DNA from: Beroe ovata | Lineage: Eukaryota; Ctenophora; Nuda; Beroida; Beroidae | DNA length: 64,000 bases | Direction: 5' to 3' | NCBI GenBank assembly: GCA_946803715.1 | Contig: CAMPET010000080.1 | Location: 86,629-150,628, forward strand | Shown here: piece by piece, positions 12,068 through 24,700 of the stretch | How the letters are laid out: every line of letters begins with the position of its first letter | Position numbering within the stretch: position 1 is the first letter of the stretch | Notes under the pieces: model-generated | Database searches by the model: none | Told to the model about the DNA's origin: nothing | Seen by the model: only the letters and a program-made list of their open reading frames with translations | Made by a program: the position numbers and the translations under genes

Positions 12068-12739
12068 CTGCTTGAGAAAAGTGCATGTGTGTACGCATCA
12101 CATCTGAGGCCTGAGCTGTTGCTTTCTCTAAGTCGAGGCGTGCGTGGCAATTTTATCATTATATTCAAATTGCGTGTTTTTTCCGAATCTGTTTAATTCA
12201 TATCGACACTGTTTTGTGATTGTGTCAATAATATTTTTGCTTGTGAGATTCGGAGTCTGAGATTCACATGCCAACTGATCTTCTCAGGTTTAGAACTTTT
12301 GCTTTCGCAAACCAACGTCTAAAAGCAGTCGGAAATTCAAAATTCGCTTTTGAAAAATCATCCTATTGAAAAGCTTGCTAAAGTTGCTTGACTTAAAGTT
12401 TTTACTCTTCCATTGCCACGAGATTTTGTGTATTAAGTTAAACTAGTGCTACTCACACGCAAAATTGGACTGATTTTCTCGCTTGAATCATATCTTGATC
12501 TTGTTCGGGATTACGTATTCAGAGCTCTGATCAGAATTTTGTAAGCAATAGCTTATTATAGCGACTCGCTCGATATCTTCACGTTATCTATACTTTATCG
12601 ATCAATAAATAGTTCCGTTATCGCTCCAGAGTCTAGACACAGTTCTCTTACTTTGGTTTCCCAGAGAATACGTGGTTTCTAGACAACCCATTATCAAGAA
12701 CTTGGTATTCTTACCCATCATATTCTCGTCTGCGTAGTC

Positions 12740-15700
12740 ATGACATTCCAAACTCACCACGTGGCTGTTTCCCTGGTTATGATCATGTTGTTCGTTCTGA
12801 GGGGTGTGGCAGGGGGCATCGCTCGATCTGTGGCACTCAACCCTTCGGGAGAAATGGACAGTGAGTATATGAAGTTATTGGGCATTATCTATTGCTTGGG
12901 GGATGGGTAGTGAGTAAACCAGTATTTGAGGTTATTAGGCATAATTCATTCCTTAAATTGTCTTTCTAACCATGACCCTAGCTCATTATGAACAGGGCCT
13001 ATGCCCACGCTCAAACCCTGACCCTAGTACCCTAACTATGACCCTTATACTCCGCAGAACCGAACATGACACTGACAGTGGAACCTAGACAACGGACCAT
13101 GACAACATTGGGTAGCTCAGTGACTCTGTCTTGTGCCGGCACAACCAGCCTACCCAACGGTCAGCCCTCCATAACGTGGCTGTTCACACCCCAAATCACA
13201 CCTGACCTGAGGTAGGAGAGTGCTTGCAAATCGCCAAACTTTCAGTTTTCAATAGCCAAATAAGCATGTTTGAGTCACCTTGCCAATCGATATTATGATT
13301 GATCTGGTTATAGGTCAAGTAAAAGCGTGAACAGTATCTTACAAGGCCACACCCTCATGGGCCGTGGCTCATTCCATCGCTTTAATAACTTGGTAGTGCA
13401 CTAGTAGTATATTGCTATTTTGCTCGTACCATGGTACGAGCAAAATAGCAATATACTCCGATATAATCATCTTCATCTCTGATGATCAAAATTGTTGAAG
13501 CTCATGTGCTGCAAGTCGAGAATCTTATTCCATGACCGACGATTTGACAGATCACATTTTCAATCACGATGTTTTACGTCATGAGTACGTGATACTATCT
13601 CTTGATATGCACATCTCTCATGTACACATGGGTTAATCTCTTACCCACTATAGAGATGATTTCAATTCTCGATCTCATATTGAACTGTCAAGCTGTCATG
13701 ACATTGCAAGAGTAGCTGATAAACGTGCCACATGGGTTGTCATGGATACCATATCAGTAAGAGATTGACTCTATGACAACCTGTCATTGTCACCAAGGAG
13801 TCTATCATAGATGGGTAAACTCTGACGTCGTTCATGGAGCGCTAACTGTTACAGTTCTAAGTAGGAATGAACTATGATAACAATCATAGTTCATGAAACG
13901 TGGAAACTTCAAATGACCACCACCCCTTCTATTCTCATACCCCTTAATAACCCCGCCCCTCTAATTTTACTTCTCAAACTTCCTCCTTGGCTCTTACATA
14001 CCCTCTCTCCCTTCACAGCACATGGCAGAAGTTGACAGGTGTTCACCTTCACCTCTTAACTACAAAACCTCCTGACTCCTCCAAACCACATTATAACCCT
14101 CTAAATCCCTCCTAATCTCCATGACTCTTCCCCAAATCTTGGCGCTCTTTCTCTTACCCTCTCTCCTTCTCTCATCAGCACGTGGGAGACGCTGGCAGGA
14201 GGAACGAGCGGTACTCTGATCCGGGGCAACCTCCAGAAGGACGAGGGAGGGTGGTATTTCTGTCAACTGACCGACGGATACGGATATAGTATCATCAGTA
14301 GAGGAGCACTCGTCATTGTTACCTGTGAGTAATTAGGTAGTGACATTAATATTGGGTGATTAGGTGGAGTTAATTAGGTTATTAATTGGGTAATTAGGTG
14401 AGAGCTAGTGGGTAGCTAGTGGGTAGCTAGTGGGAGCCTCATGAGAGTTCATTCGGTTGTAAGTCCAGGAATTGTTGGTGTAAAGAATGGATTTGGTTGA
14501 TCTAAACCATGTCCGATCAACAAAAGTTCCCAATGCTACCATCTTTCTCAGAAAAGGCTGTGCCCATGTAACTAATTAAAATCAAAGACAAGATATCGAT
14601 CCTGTCAAGAGCACGTGCTAGGGTTAACCATGCATCCGACATTGACAATAAGATCATCTCATATGTCCGTTGATAATGAGGGCAAATTGGGGCATATTTG
14701 GGTGCTGAATGTTTCCTTGTATTCTCTCTAAACCGATGTCACAATATGAATCTATTCCGATCGAATTTGAGGGGTGATATTGAACTGAATTATAAGGCAC
14801 GGGGTTGTAAATGCCTGCCGCAAAATTTGACAGGGAGATGCTTCATAAGAATTGCCCTGCGATCGAATGATAGAGTCTGAACCGTTTATCATCGATATCG
14901 TGATCACAATACACAAGACCAAGCGCAAGTAACGTGAATCAAAATTAAACACGAGAGTTGTCAAGCAGTCTGAAACCTAAATGTCCTCTTAAACATATAT
15001 CCTCTCTGAACCTACAAGCCTACTGTAACCAATTCCCGTCGCTCATATACCCTTTGCTCCCCCAACAATGTAACCTAATTGTCGTAACTATCCGCTCACA
15101 TGTAACCTATTTCCCCCCTCTGTAACCCATACTCCCTCCTTGTAACCTATTATTTCCCACCCCCAGATCTGGATCCAGATTTCCCTGAGTACCCTATTGA
15201 CGAGGTGTATGAAGAATCACGGAGTTATATCAGGGTACCATGCCAGCCCCCGCCCAGCAATCCGCCCGCCAAGATTAACTGGTACAAAGATGGAACACTA
15301 CTTGAGGTTAGAACATGGCTGCTGTCCTAACTGTGTATTCCTAACTGTGTATTCCTAAGACCTAACTATATAACGTGTATTCGTTTAACTTAGTTCATAC
15401 TGTCTTGAGCGTATTGTGTACGTCCTAAGTATATACTGTATTCTGTTCTTTGGTCCTACTGTCTTATGTCTTAATACTGAGTAATGTAGTGCCTTCACTG
15501 TCTTAGATAAATATGAGTTTTCACTATCAAATCGAATACTTATACCAAAGTATTTAAATTAATCAGCACTCTATAACTCATTATCAAATCTTCACTCGAT
15601 AGCTATGTTGTGAAGTTTAACTTTCTCGCCGACTATGTTTCTGATTGATCCAGATCTATCAGATCCAGATCTATCAGAATCGACAACATTCCGCATGAGA

Positions 15701-18700
15701 GTCGACCTTCCCCACTAAAAGTGCAATATTATTATTCTGGCGAGTTCAACTGCTTCACTGAACAACGCTCTGTGTTCATGAATATTTCAACTTAATATAT
15801 TATATTTAAAGTTTAGAGCGATAAATGTTTATAAATTGCACACGAAACTGCTAAACATTTAATAACCGGGAAGGAGTGAATCGCATTTCTGTGGTGCTTA
15901 ACCTTAGTATTAAGTTAGTACCAACTTAACTTACTTACCTAAATTTACCCTTACCCAAATTTATCCTTACTTAACATTTCACAATTTCCCCGAAATAAAT
16001 TACTCCAAAAACGCATAAAGATCACCTGTGGTCACACTTTTTCACATGAATTTATGCAAAAACGTTAAAAAATCAATTTTCAGAATGTAGAAAACATGCT
16101 TCAAGAATACGTATCGGAGTCAGAGTACGGGTCACTGATCATTTTCAACCCGAAAACGAGTGATAGCGGGAAGTACGCGTGCGAAGCGAGTAACGTTAAC
16201 GCTAACCCGGAGAAGAGGCGAACTGGCGAAGCTACGATTGAGATCAAGGGTAAGTTTCGATGAGCTTTCGATAAGGTTTCAGTAATCCACTCTTTCACGC
16301 ACTATCACTTCACATTCGCACATGAGCATTGAGCCATGGGCATGTCTATCATTTTTGTCTGGTACCCCGATATTTTGATGGGTTTCGATATACAATAACG
16401 AATGATTCCGATACCATCATGAACCGCTTCCAAAGAATCGGAGCTCATCCTTCATTCCCAGTATTTCCATGAAAATAACGACCCGTAATACCAGTTTTCC
16501 CATTTCTCGTAGGTAACGACCCGTAATATTACAGTCCATGTTTTACCTCGCCATGCTTTACAGTTACCTCGCCATGTTTACAGTTACCATGTTTTACAGT
16601 TACCATGTTTTACAGTTACCATGTTTACAGTCCATGTTTTACAGTTACCATGTTTACAGTTACCATGTTTACATGGTTACCATGTTNNNCCATGTTTTAC
16701 AGTTACCTCGCCATGTTTACAGTCCATGTTTACAGTTACCATGTTTACAGTAACCATGTTTTACAGTTACCATGTTTACAGTTACCATGTTTACAGTAAC
16801 CATGTTTTACAGTTACCATGTTTACAGCTACCATGTTTACAGTTACCATGTTTACATGGTTACCATGTTACCATGGTTACCATGTTTTACCTCGCCAGAT
16901 GACGGGACGGGGACGTACTACCCCCAGCAGTTCGTACAGGATCACGATGTCCTCGTGAAGAAGGGAGAAGATGCGGTAAGAGAGGAGGAAGTATCTGATA
17001 TACACGTGATATATTACACGTGATATACACGTGATTTATCTCATATACACGTGATAAACACGTGATTATCTCATAAACATACGTGTTGAACACGTGGACA
17101 ATCTTATACAAACGTGATATATTTCGTGTAAAAACATAACCTAATAATTTGTCCTTTTTCCGTCCATCCAGATTTCGTAACGTACATAAAAGTAAAACCC
17201 CGCTGAACATGTCTCTAAATAGCTTGAACAACATAACATCCACCCACTAAATATTCTTCCTAAACTATACTTCCTTTCTCAAATAAACTTGCCTGCCTAC
17301 GATAGGCATATGCCCGGGTTTCGCGCACACCGCGGCTCGCCAGNTTATATCAGGGTACCATGCCAGCCCCCGCCCAGTAATCCGCCCGCCAAGATAAACT
17401 GGTACAAAGATGGTACACTACTCGAGGTTAGAACAGCTGCTGTCTTAACTGAGTATTCCTAACTGTGTATTCCTAACTGTGTATTCCTAACTGTGTATTC
17501 CTAACTGTGTATTCCTTACTGTGTATTCCTAACTGTGTATTCCTAACTGTGTATTCCTAAGACCTAACTGTATAACGTGTATTCGTTTAACTTAGTTCAT
17601 ACTGTCTTGAGTGTATTGTGTACGTCCTAAGTATATACTGTATTCTGTTCTTTGGTCCTACTGTCTTATGTCTTGATACTGAGTAATGTTTTAAGTGCCT
17701 CACTGTCTTAGATAAATATGAGTTTTCGCTTTCAAATCGAATACTTATACCAAAGTATTTAAATTAATCAGCACTCTATAACTCATTATAAAATCTCCAC
17801 TCGATAGCTATGTTGTGAAGTTTAACTTCCTCGCCGACTATGTTTCTGATTGATCCAGATCTATCAGATCCAGATCTATCAGATCCAGATCTATCAGAAT
17901 CGACAACATTCTGCACGAGAGTCGACCTTCCCCACTAAAAGTGCAATATTATTAGTTCAACTGCTTCACTGAACAACGCTCTGTGTTCATGAATATTTCA
18001 ACTTAATATATTATATTTAAAGTTTAGAGCGATAAATGTTTATAAATCGCATGGGCACACGAAATTGCTAAACATTTAATAACCGCGAAGGAAATATACG
18101 AGTGAATCGCATTTCTGTGGTGCTTAACCTTAGTATTAAGTTAGTACCTACTTAACTTACTTACCTAAATTTACCCTTACCCCAATTTATCCTTACTTAA
18201 CGTTCTTGTCCACGATTTCCCCGAAATAAAATACTCCAAAAACGCATAAAGATCACCTGTGGTCATATTTTTTCAATTTTCAGAATGTTGAAAACATGCT
18301 TCAAGAATACGTATCGGAGTCAGAGTACGGGTCACTGATCATTTTCAACCCGAAAACAAGTGATAGCGGGAAGTACGCGTGCGAAGCGAGTAACGTTAAC
18401 GCTAATCCTGAGAAGAGGCGAACTGGCGAAGCTACGATTGAGATAAAGGGTAGGTTTCGATAAGGTTTCGATAAGGTTTCAGTAATCCACTCTTTCACGT
18501 GTACTATCACTTCACATTCGTATATGAGCATTGAGCCATGAGCATGTCTATCATTTTTGGTTGATCCCCCGATATTTTGATCAGTTTCGATGTTCATGTA
18601 CAATAACGAATGATTCCGATACCATCATGAACCGCTTCCAAAGAATTGCAGCTTATCCTTCATTCCCAGTATTTCCATGGAAATAACGACCCGTATTACC

Positions 18701-21700
18701 ATTTTTCCCATTTCTCGTAGGCAAAAATAACGACCCGTAATTTTAATAACAGTCCATGTTTTACCTCGCCATGTTTTACAGTTACCATGTTTTACAGTTA
18801 CCATGGTTTACAGTTACCATGTTTACATGGTTACCATGTTTACAGTTACCATGTTTACATGGTTACCATGTTAACAGTTACCATGTTTACAGTTACCATG
18901 TTTACAGTTACCATGTTTACATGGTTACCATGTTTACATAGTTACCATGCTTACATGGTTACCATGTTTACAGTTACCATGGTTTACATCATACATGGTT
19001 ACCATGTTTACAGTTACCATGGTTACCATGGTTACCATGTTTTACCTCGCCAGATGACGGTACGGGGACGTACTACCCCCAGCAGTTCGTACAGGATCAC
19101 GATGTCCTCGTGAAGAAGGGAGAAGATGCGGTAAGAGAGGGAGAAAGTATCTGATATACACGTGATATACACGTGAATTATCTCATAAACATACGTGATA
19201 AACACGTGATTTATCTCATAAACATACGTGATACACGGGGACAATCTTATATAAACGTGATATATTTCGTGTAAAAACATAACCTAATAATTTGTCCATT
19301 TTCCGTCCATCCAGATGTCGTAACGTACATAAAACCCCGCTGAACATGCCTCTCAATAGCTTGAACAACATAACATCCATGACCCACTAAATATTCTTCC
19401 TAAACTATACTTCCTTTCTCATATAACTTGCCTGCCTACGATAGGGTACGATAGGTATATGCCCGGGTTTCGCGCACACCGCGGCTCGCCAGGCAAAAAT
19501 GAACCATGTTTAGTCAGAAGTTTTGACCAAAATCATCGCCCACGTATGCAACATGGTGCATGTTTGATTCTCCCGTCCTCGACACCACACCCAAATTAAT
19601 CATGATATCATATAATTATACACTGCACTCTTCATGGGGTTATATCCGCGGAACATGGCTATTTTGGGAGATGTTGTGACATACGCCCACCTTCACCCAT
19701 TTAATATGCTCCACAAAAAGTGGGGGGGGAGGGCGGTAGGGTTTGCAATCGATAATATCGGCGATAAAATTATAGGCGATAATTCGTAGTGAAATCATTA
19801 TCGGTTATCGGCGATAATTTCTTACCGATAAACCGATAATTTTCAGAACTTTTTCTCAAAAACTATTTCGAATTTCCTGATTTCACACGATAAAATTTAG
19901 TACTAACTCGAATGATTCTCATTAGATTGATTATTAGATAAGTAAAGCTGATCAAAACATCTGAATTTGCTACTAACTTAATCAGCAAGAGTCAGCGTAT
20001 GAACTAAGTGTAAAGGTATTCACATTTCATCGTACACATTATATAAGTGAATACATTACATTTTAAATAGTGCATTGCATATTTGAATTTAACATAATAT
20101 AATGAACGGTTAATACTTAATTGGTAAGTTGTAACGAAATACGAATGTCCCGTAGTTTCGCCCCACCCCATTGCAGATCAGATGTTTACTCCCAGCTACC
20201 TATTCAAGTTACAACAATATGTAAATGAAAACCAGACACACAATACATGCCAAGGCCTCTACCACGCCTTCGTCTAAAAATGCCGATGATAAACTTGCTC
20301 ATTTGCTCATAGTTGATTGATAGCGTCACACATTACAATTGTTATCTGTTTTCTGTTGTTTACCACTGTGTCGGACACTGGTCAACCTCAACCAACGAGA
20401 TCTGGAAACACTTCAGAAAAGAGGGGGACAATGTGACTCGCATGAAATGTGACAAATCTTTTCTAGCATTAACAGCAAAGAGGTCTTACACGAGTCTCTG
20501 ATACCACTTGAGAGTAAAACACGGTATTGAGCACACTGCCGCTAATAGTGACAAATCCTCGTCTTCACCCAAAGTCAAGCGACAAAAAAAGTAAAAACAA
20601 TTTCTGATCGTCTCTTATGTCGAAAAGAAAACTCAATCTGAAATGTATAGCCATTTAGCGGCTGTGGACCGCCTCTCCTTTAATCAAATCGCAACCAGCA
20701 GTTTTATTAGGGACGCCATGCGGGAAAAGAAACTCGTTGCTCATAGCTCCCCTAACACTATACGTGGTAAGGTAAAACTGGTAAAACTGGTAAAACTTAC
20801 CAGGCTGCCAAACAGGAGGTTAAGGACTGTGATATTACGTGTTTTGATTCTTAGAATTACAGTGTTTATAAATCATACTCTACACTCTACAGTCACGAAA
20901 GTCATGAAGCATGATTCATGGCCGCAAGATTGACAGAAAATAGACTCATTGTACTGACCAAATTTTATCGCCGATAATTATCGTTATCGCCGATAATTGA
21001 AAAATTATTATCGGTTATCGGCGATGAAAAATTTTGGACCGATAATGCAAACCCTAGAGGGCGGTAATAAATGGCAAGTTTGCATGGTTTGCAGGTTGAT
21101 CTATAAGTTGGGTTTGCGAAACACGATTATCAGATGTGCTATTTCAGGTGCTATTAATGAGGTGTGCTTTATTTCAGGTGTTACGCGCAGGTGCTATTGG
21201 GTTCCCAGCCCCCACATATCGATGGAAACTTGGTGTATCGGTGGAAATTGACATCAGTCCGGGTAGCAAATTCTCCACTGCAGACCATGGCAGAGAACTG
21301 AGAATCAGGTTGACACACTACTATAATCTTCCTGGCTGCAGTTTTCTTTGACAAAAGTGTTGACCTCCTTGACACCAGTTCTCTTCCCTGACACCAGTTC
21401 TCATTCCTGACATCAGTTTTAGTCCTTGACACCACAACACTCCCGACACCAGTCTCCACTCTTGACACCGTTTCTTTTCCTAGACACTCATTTCCAATCC
21501 TGACACCACATATTTTGATGTCCCACATTCTCTGACACTTCAAACATATGTTTCTCAAACTGATCTTGTTTGTCGAACTGATCAGAGGGTGTCAAACTTG
21601 ACACCCTCTGACACCGCACATATTTTGATGTCCTACACACTCTCTGACACTTCAAACATGTGTGATCATTCCCTCTACCGCAGTGGTGTCCCACATTCTC

Positions 21701-24700
21701 TGACACTTCAAACTGATCATTCCCTCTCTACCGCAGTGGTGTCCAAGTGGAAGACCGGGGAACATACTGGTGTGAATACATGAACGCATTCACAGGGAAT
21801 GTCGCAGTTATCAGGCTTTACGTCATAGGTGATATATTGACATGAATTGACTGCGATTGAAGTGTGAACAATTCAACTAGCAACTGTATATTTCGGGTTT
21901 TTTTCGCAATTCTCTCGACATGAGCTTAATGTTAAACCAAAATCTCCCTCACACGACACTGGCATTATATATTCCGACCTCCCTGCCGAACGAACCCATC
22001 ACATTCTGATATCTAAACATCCCGTGACATCCCCCTCCCGCCCACGCCCCCCCCTCATAATGAAACTTTCCCTCAGAGGACATCACATTCGACACGGTGT
22101 TGACAGCTCAGACAGTCGAACATCTCACCCCACACACGTTCGATTGCCAGTGCTCGGGAACCCCGTTTACCAGTGGCGACCCCACTGCACCCCCATCTGT
22201 CTTGTGGCTGAGAGACGGCGTGCCACTCGTGGATAATGATAGATTCAGAGTGAGTGGTCATCGAATTATAGGGTCTAGTCGGAGGGTGCTCCGTTAAGGA
22301 TTGAAGGCTGAATCCGTGATTTTACAAACAACTATTCGCACTTTTCACTTGTATAATACGGTTATAAACGATCAATGATCTTAACCGAGTTCATTTTGGG
22401 AATAATATCTCAGTCGGGATATCATCAACCCCCCCCTTCACAGGAGGTGGACGGAAGTCTGATAATGTCAGGATTGGAGATGTCGGAGACGGGAATGTAC
22501 CAGTGTTTCTGCTACAACACTATGGAGATCACACAGACATACATGGCTGTCCATGTGAAAAGTTAGTCAGATTAATGAGACATTATTGGCGCGTTTTTTC
22601 TATCTAGAAACACCACCGTACGCTTTATTTCCCAGTGACTTTAGGTTCAGACCAAATCATATCACTTGAAGTATAGCTTCTAATTGCGAACACGTTCTTA
22701 CACCGTACCTATCTACCCGGCACCCAACTCAGCCGCGCTATAATCATAACTAAGCCCCAGCTGGTCCCAGACTGATCTATCATGTCAAAACACATACACA
22801 CACNNNNNNNNNNNNNNNNNNNNNACACACACACAATCACACATAGACAATCACACACACAATCACACATAGACAATCACACACACACACAATCACACAA
22901 TCACACACACAGTACACACAAACAGGTATAATTAACATTCCAGCCATGTTTAATAGGAACACCAAAAAAGGAATGGTTTTACAGAGTTGTCATATCATGA
23001 ACTAGACACGACTAGGGTCATAAAACCACAAATTGTGCAAAAATGCAGGAAATGATTTTCACGAAAGTGAATTTGATCGGTGACCATTGTGTCTTGTGAT
23101 GAATAAGCTACCTACTTGGATAAGAAATCCGAAGAATTTTTTTCCTCACTTTAGTGACTGGTAATGAGTGTTTCTGGCCTATTTTTTGACGTAGAATCCG
23201 AATCTGGAAGAATAATTGAGCTAGCTCGATGAGAAATTGGTCAAAATTCCAATTCCTTCACAGTTGTGAGGATAAAAGTCGCGTGATAGATAGCTCATCA
23301 GGGAAGCGAGATAGAGTCAAAATTCGCACAGGAATCGATTCAGCGTCAAAAAATACGTAAGAAACGGTGGTTTTTGCATTAAAATTGGGCAGAAAATTTT
23401 TCCGGTTTTGGTGTGTCCCATTGAATTTCGTGTTTTTGCGATGTTTGCTTCCCACAGGTTTGAAATCGTGTTTTGGGCGTGGTTTTACGGCAAGAATGAA
23501 CTTTCAATAATCGCAACGGGGGTTTTTCCTTGTAGTGTGAGAGTAGAAGAGATGATTTGGTGAAAAATAAGCAGCACAAGTGCCAGTAAAGTCCATATTA
23601 GAGACCCTCAAAATCGGAGTATAAAAGTGTGAGATCATTCACTTAACTATTTACTGATACTTGGATCAGAAATCCGAAGAATTTTTTCCTCACTTTAGTG
23701 ACTGGTAATGAGTGTTTCTGGCCTATTTTTTGACGTAGAATCCAAATATGGAAGAATTATTGAGCTAGCTCGATGAGAAATCGGTCAAAATCCCCATTCC
23801 TTCACAGTTGTGAGGATAAAAGTCGCGTGATAGATAGCTCATCAGGGAAGCGAGATAGAGTCAAAATTCGCCCAGGAATCGATTCAGCGTCAAAAAATAC
23901 GTAGGAAACGGTGGTTTTTGCATTAAAATTGGGCAGAAAATTTTTCCGGTTTTGGTGTGTCCCATTGAATTTCGTGTTTTTGCGATGTTTGCTTCCCACA
24001 GGTTTGAAATCGTGTTTTGGGCGTGGTTTTACGGCAAGAACGAACTTTCAATAATCGCAACGGGGGTTTTTCCTTGTAGTGTGAGAGTAGAAGAGATGAT
24101 TTGGTGAAAAATAAGCAGCACAAGTGCCAGTAAAGTCCATATTAGAGACCCTCAAAATCGGAGTATAAAAGTGTGAGATCATTCACTTAACTATTTACTG
24201 ATACTTGGATCAGAAATCCGAAGAATTTTTTTCCGCACTTTAGTGACTGGTAATGAGTGTTTCTGGCCTATTTTTAGACGTAGAATCCGAATCTGGAAGA
24301 ATTATTGAGCTAGCTCGATGAAAAATCGGTTAAAATTCCAACTCCTTCACATCTCGCCCTGTTCAGATATGACGATTCCTGTGAGCATAGACGGGAATGA
24401 CCGAGCGGAGGGGGTTTACAATGAGAACATACTTGTTCCTTGCAGAGCTAACGGGTAATCATTGTTCATCCATGAATTGAGGTGTCCGACATGAGTCATA
24501 TTGTTCATCCATGAATTGAGGTCCAACGACCAACATGGGTCATTGGCAATGACTCATTCCCGACGTAGTCAAATGTGTGTCTGGTGCCTGTTCTAATTAA
24601 AACAGTTAACACAGATCACTTGGTTGGAAAGGGAATAAAGATATTTTCTTGTGTTTAGGTATCCGTTGCCAGTGGTCACGTGGTTTAAGGACGGAGATGA

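Larger units (their letters stand above)
10573..12739. promoter_or_regulatory. Divergent intergenic region between the pseudokinase and the Ig receptor
   Basis: This 2.2-kb segment separates the two start codons, which face away from each other, so it must contain both promoters or their 5' exons. It includes a CGCG-rich repeat element (10886-11320) and an E-box cluster (12015-12067). No coding exon was found. Confidence 0.55.

Noticed and set aside
16538-19113. Open frames rich in YSYHVYS and TVTMFTVTMF
   Set aside because: They are translations of the TTACAGTTACCATGT minisatellite in several frames at once.
17345-19130. Copy B exons as additional Ig domains of the receptor
   Set aside because: Its first exon has no acceptor because it begins at the N, and the purely synonymous differences point to an allelic copy. 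Inclusion of the other two exons would keep frame but is not favoured.
22796-22930. CRISPR-like or satellite reading of the regularly spaced CAATCACACA units
   Set aside because: There are no unique spacers and this is a eukaryotic intron, so it is a microsatellite.
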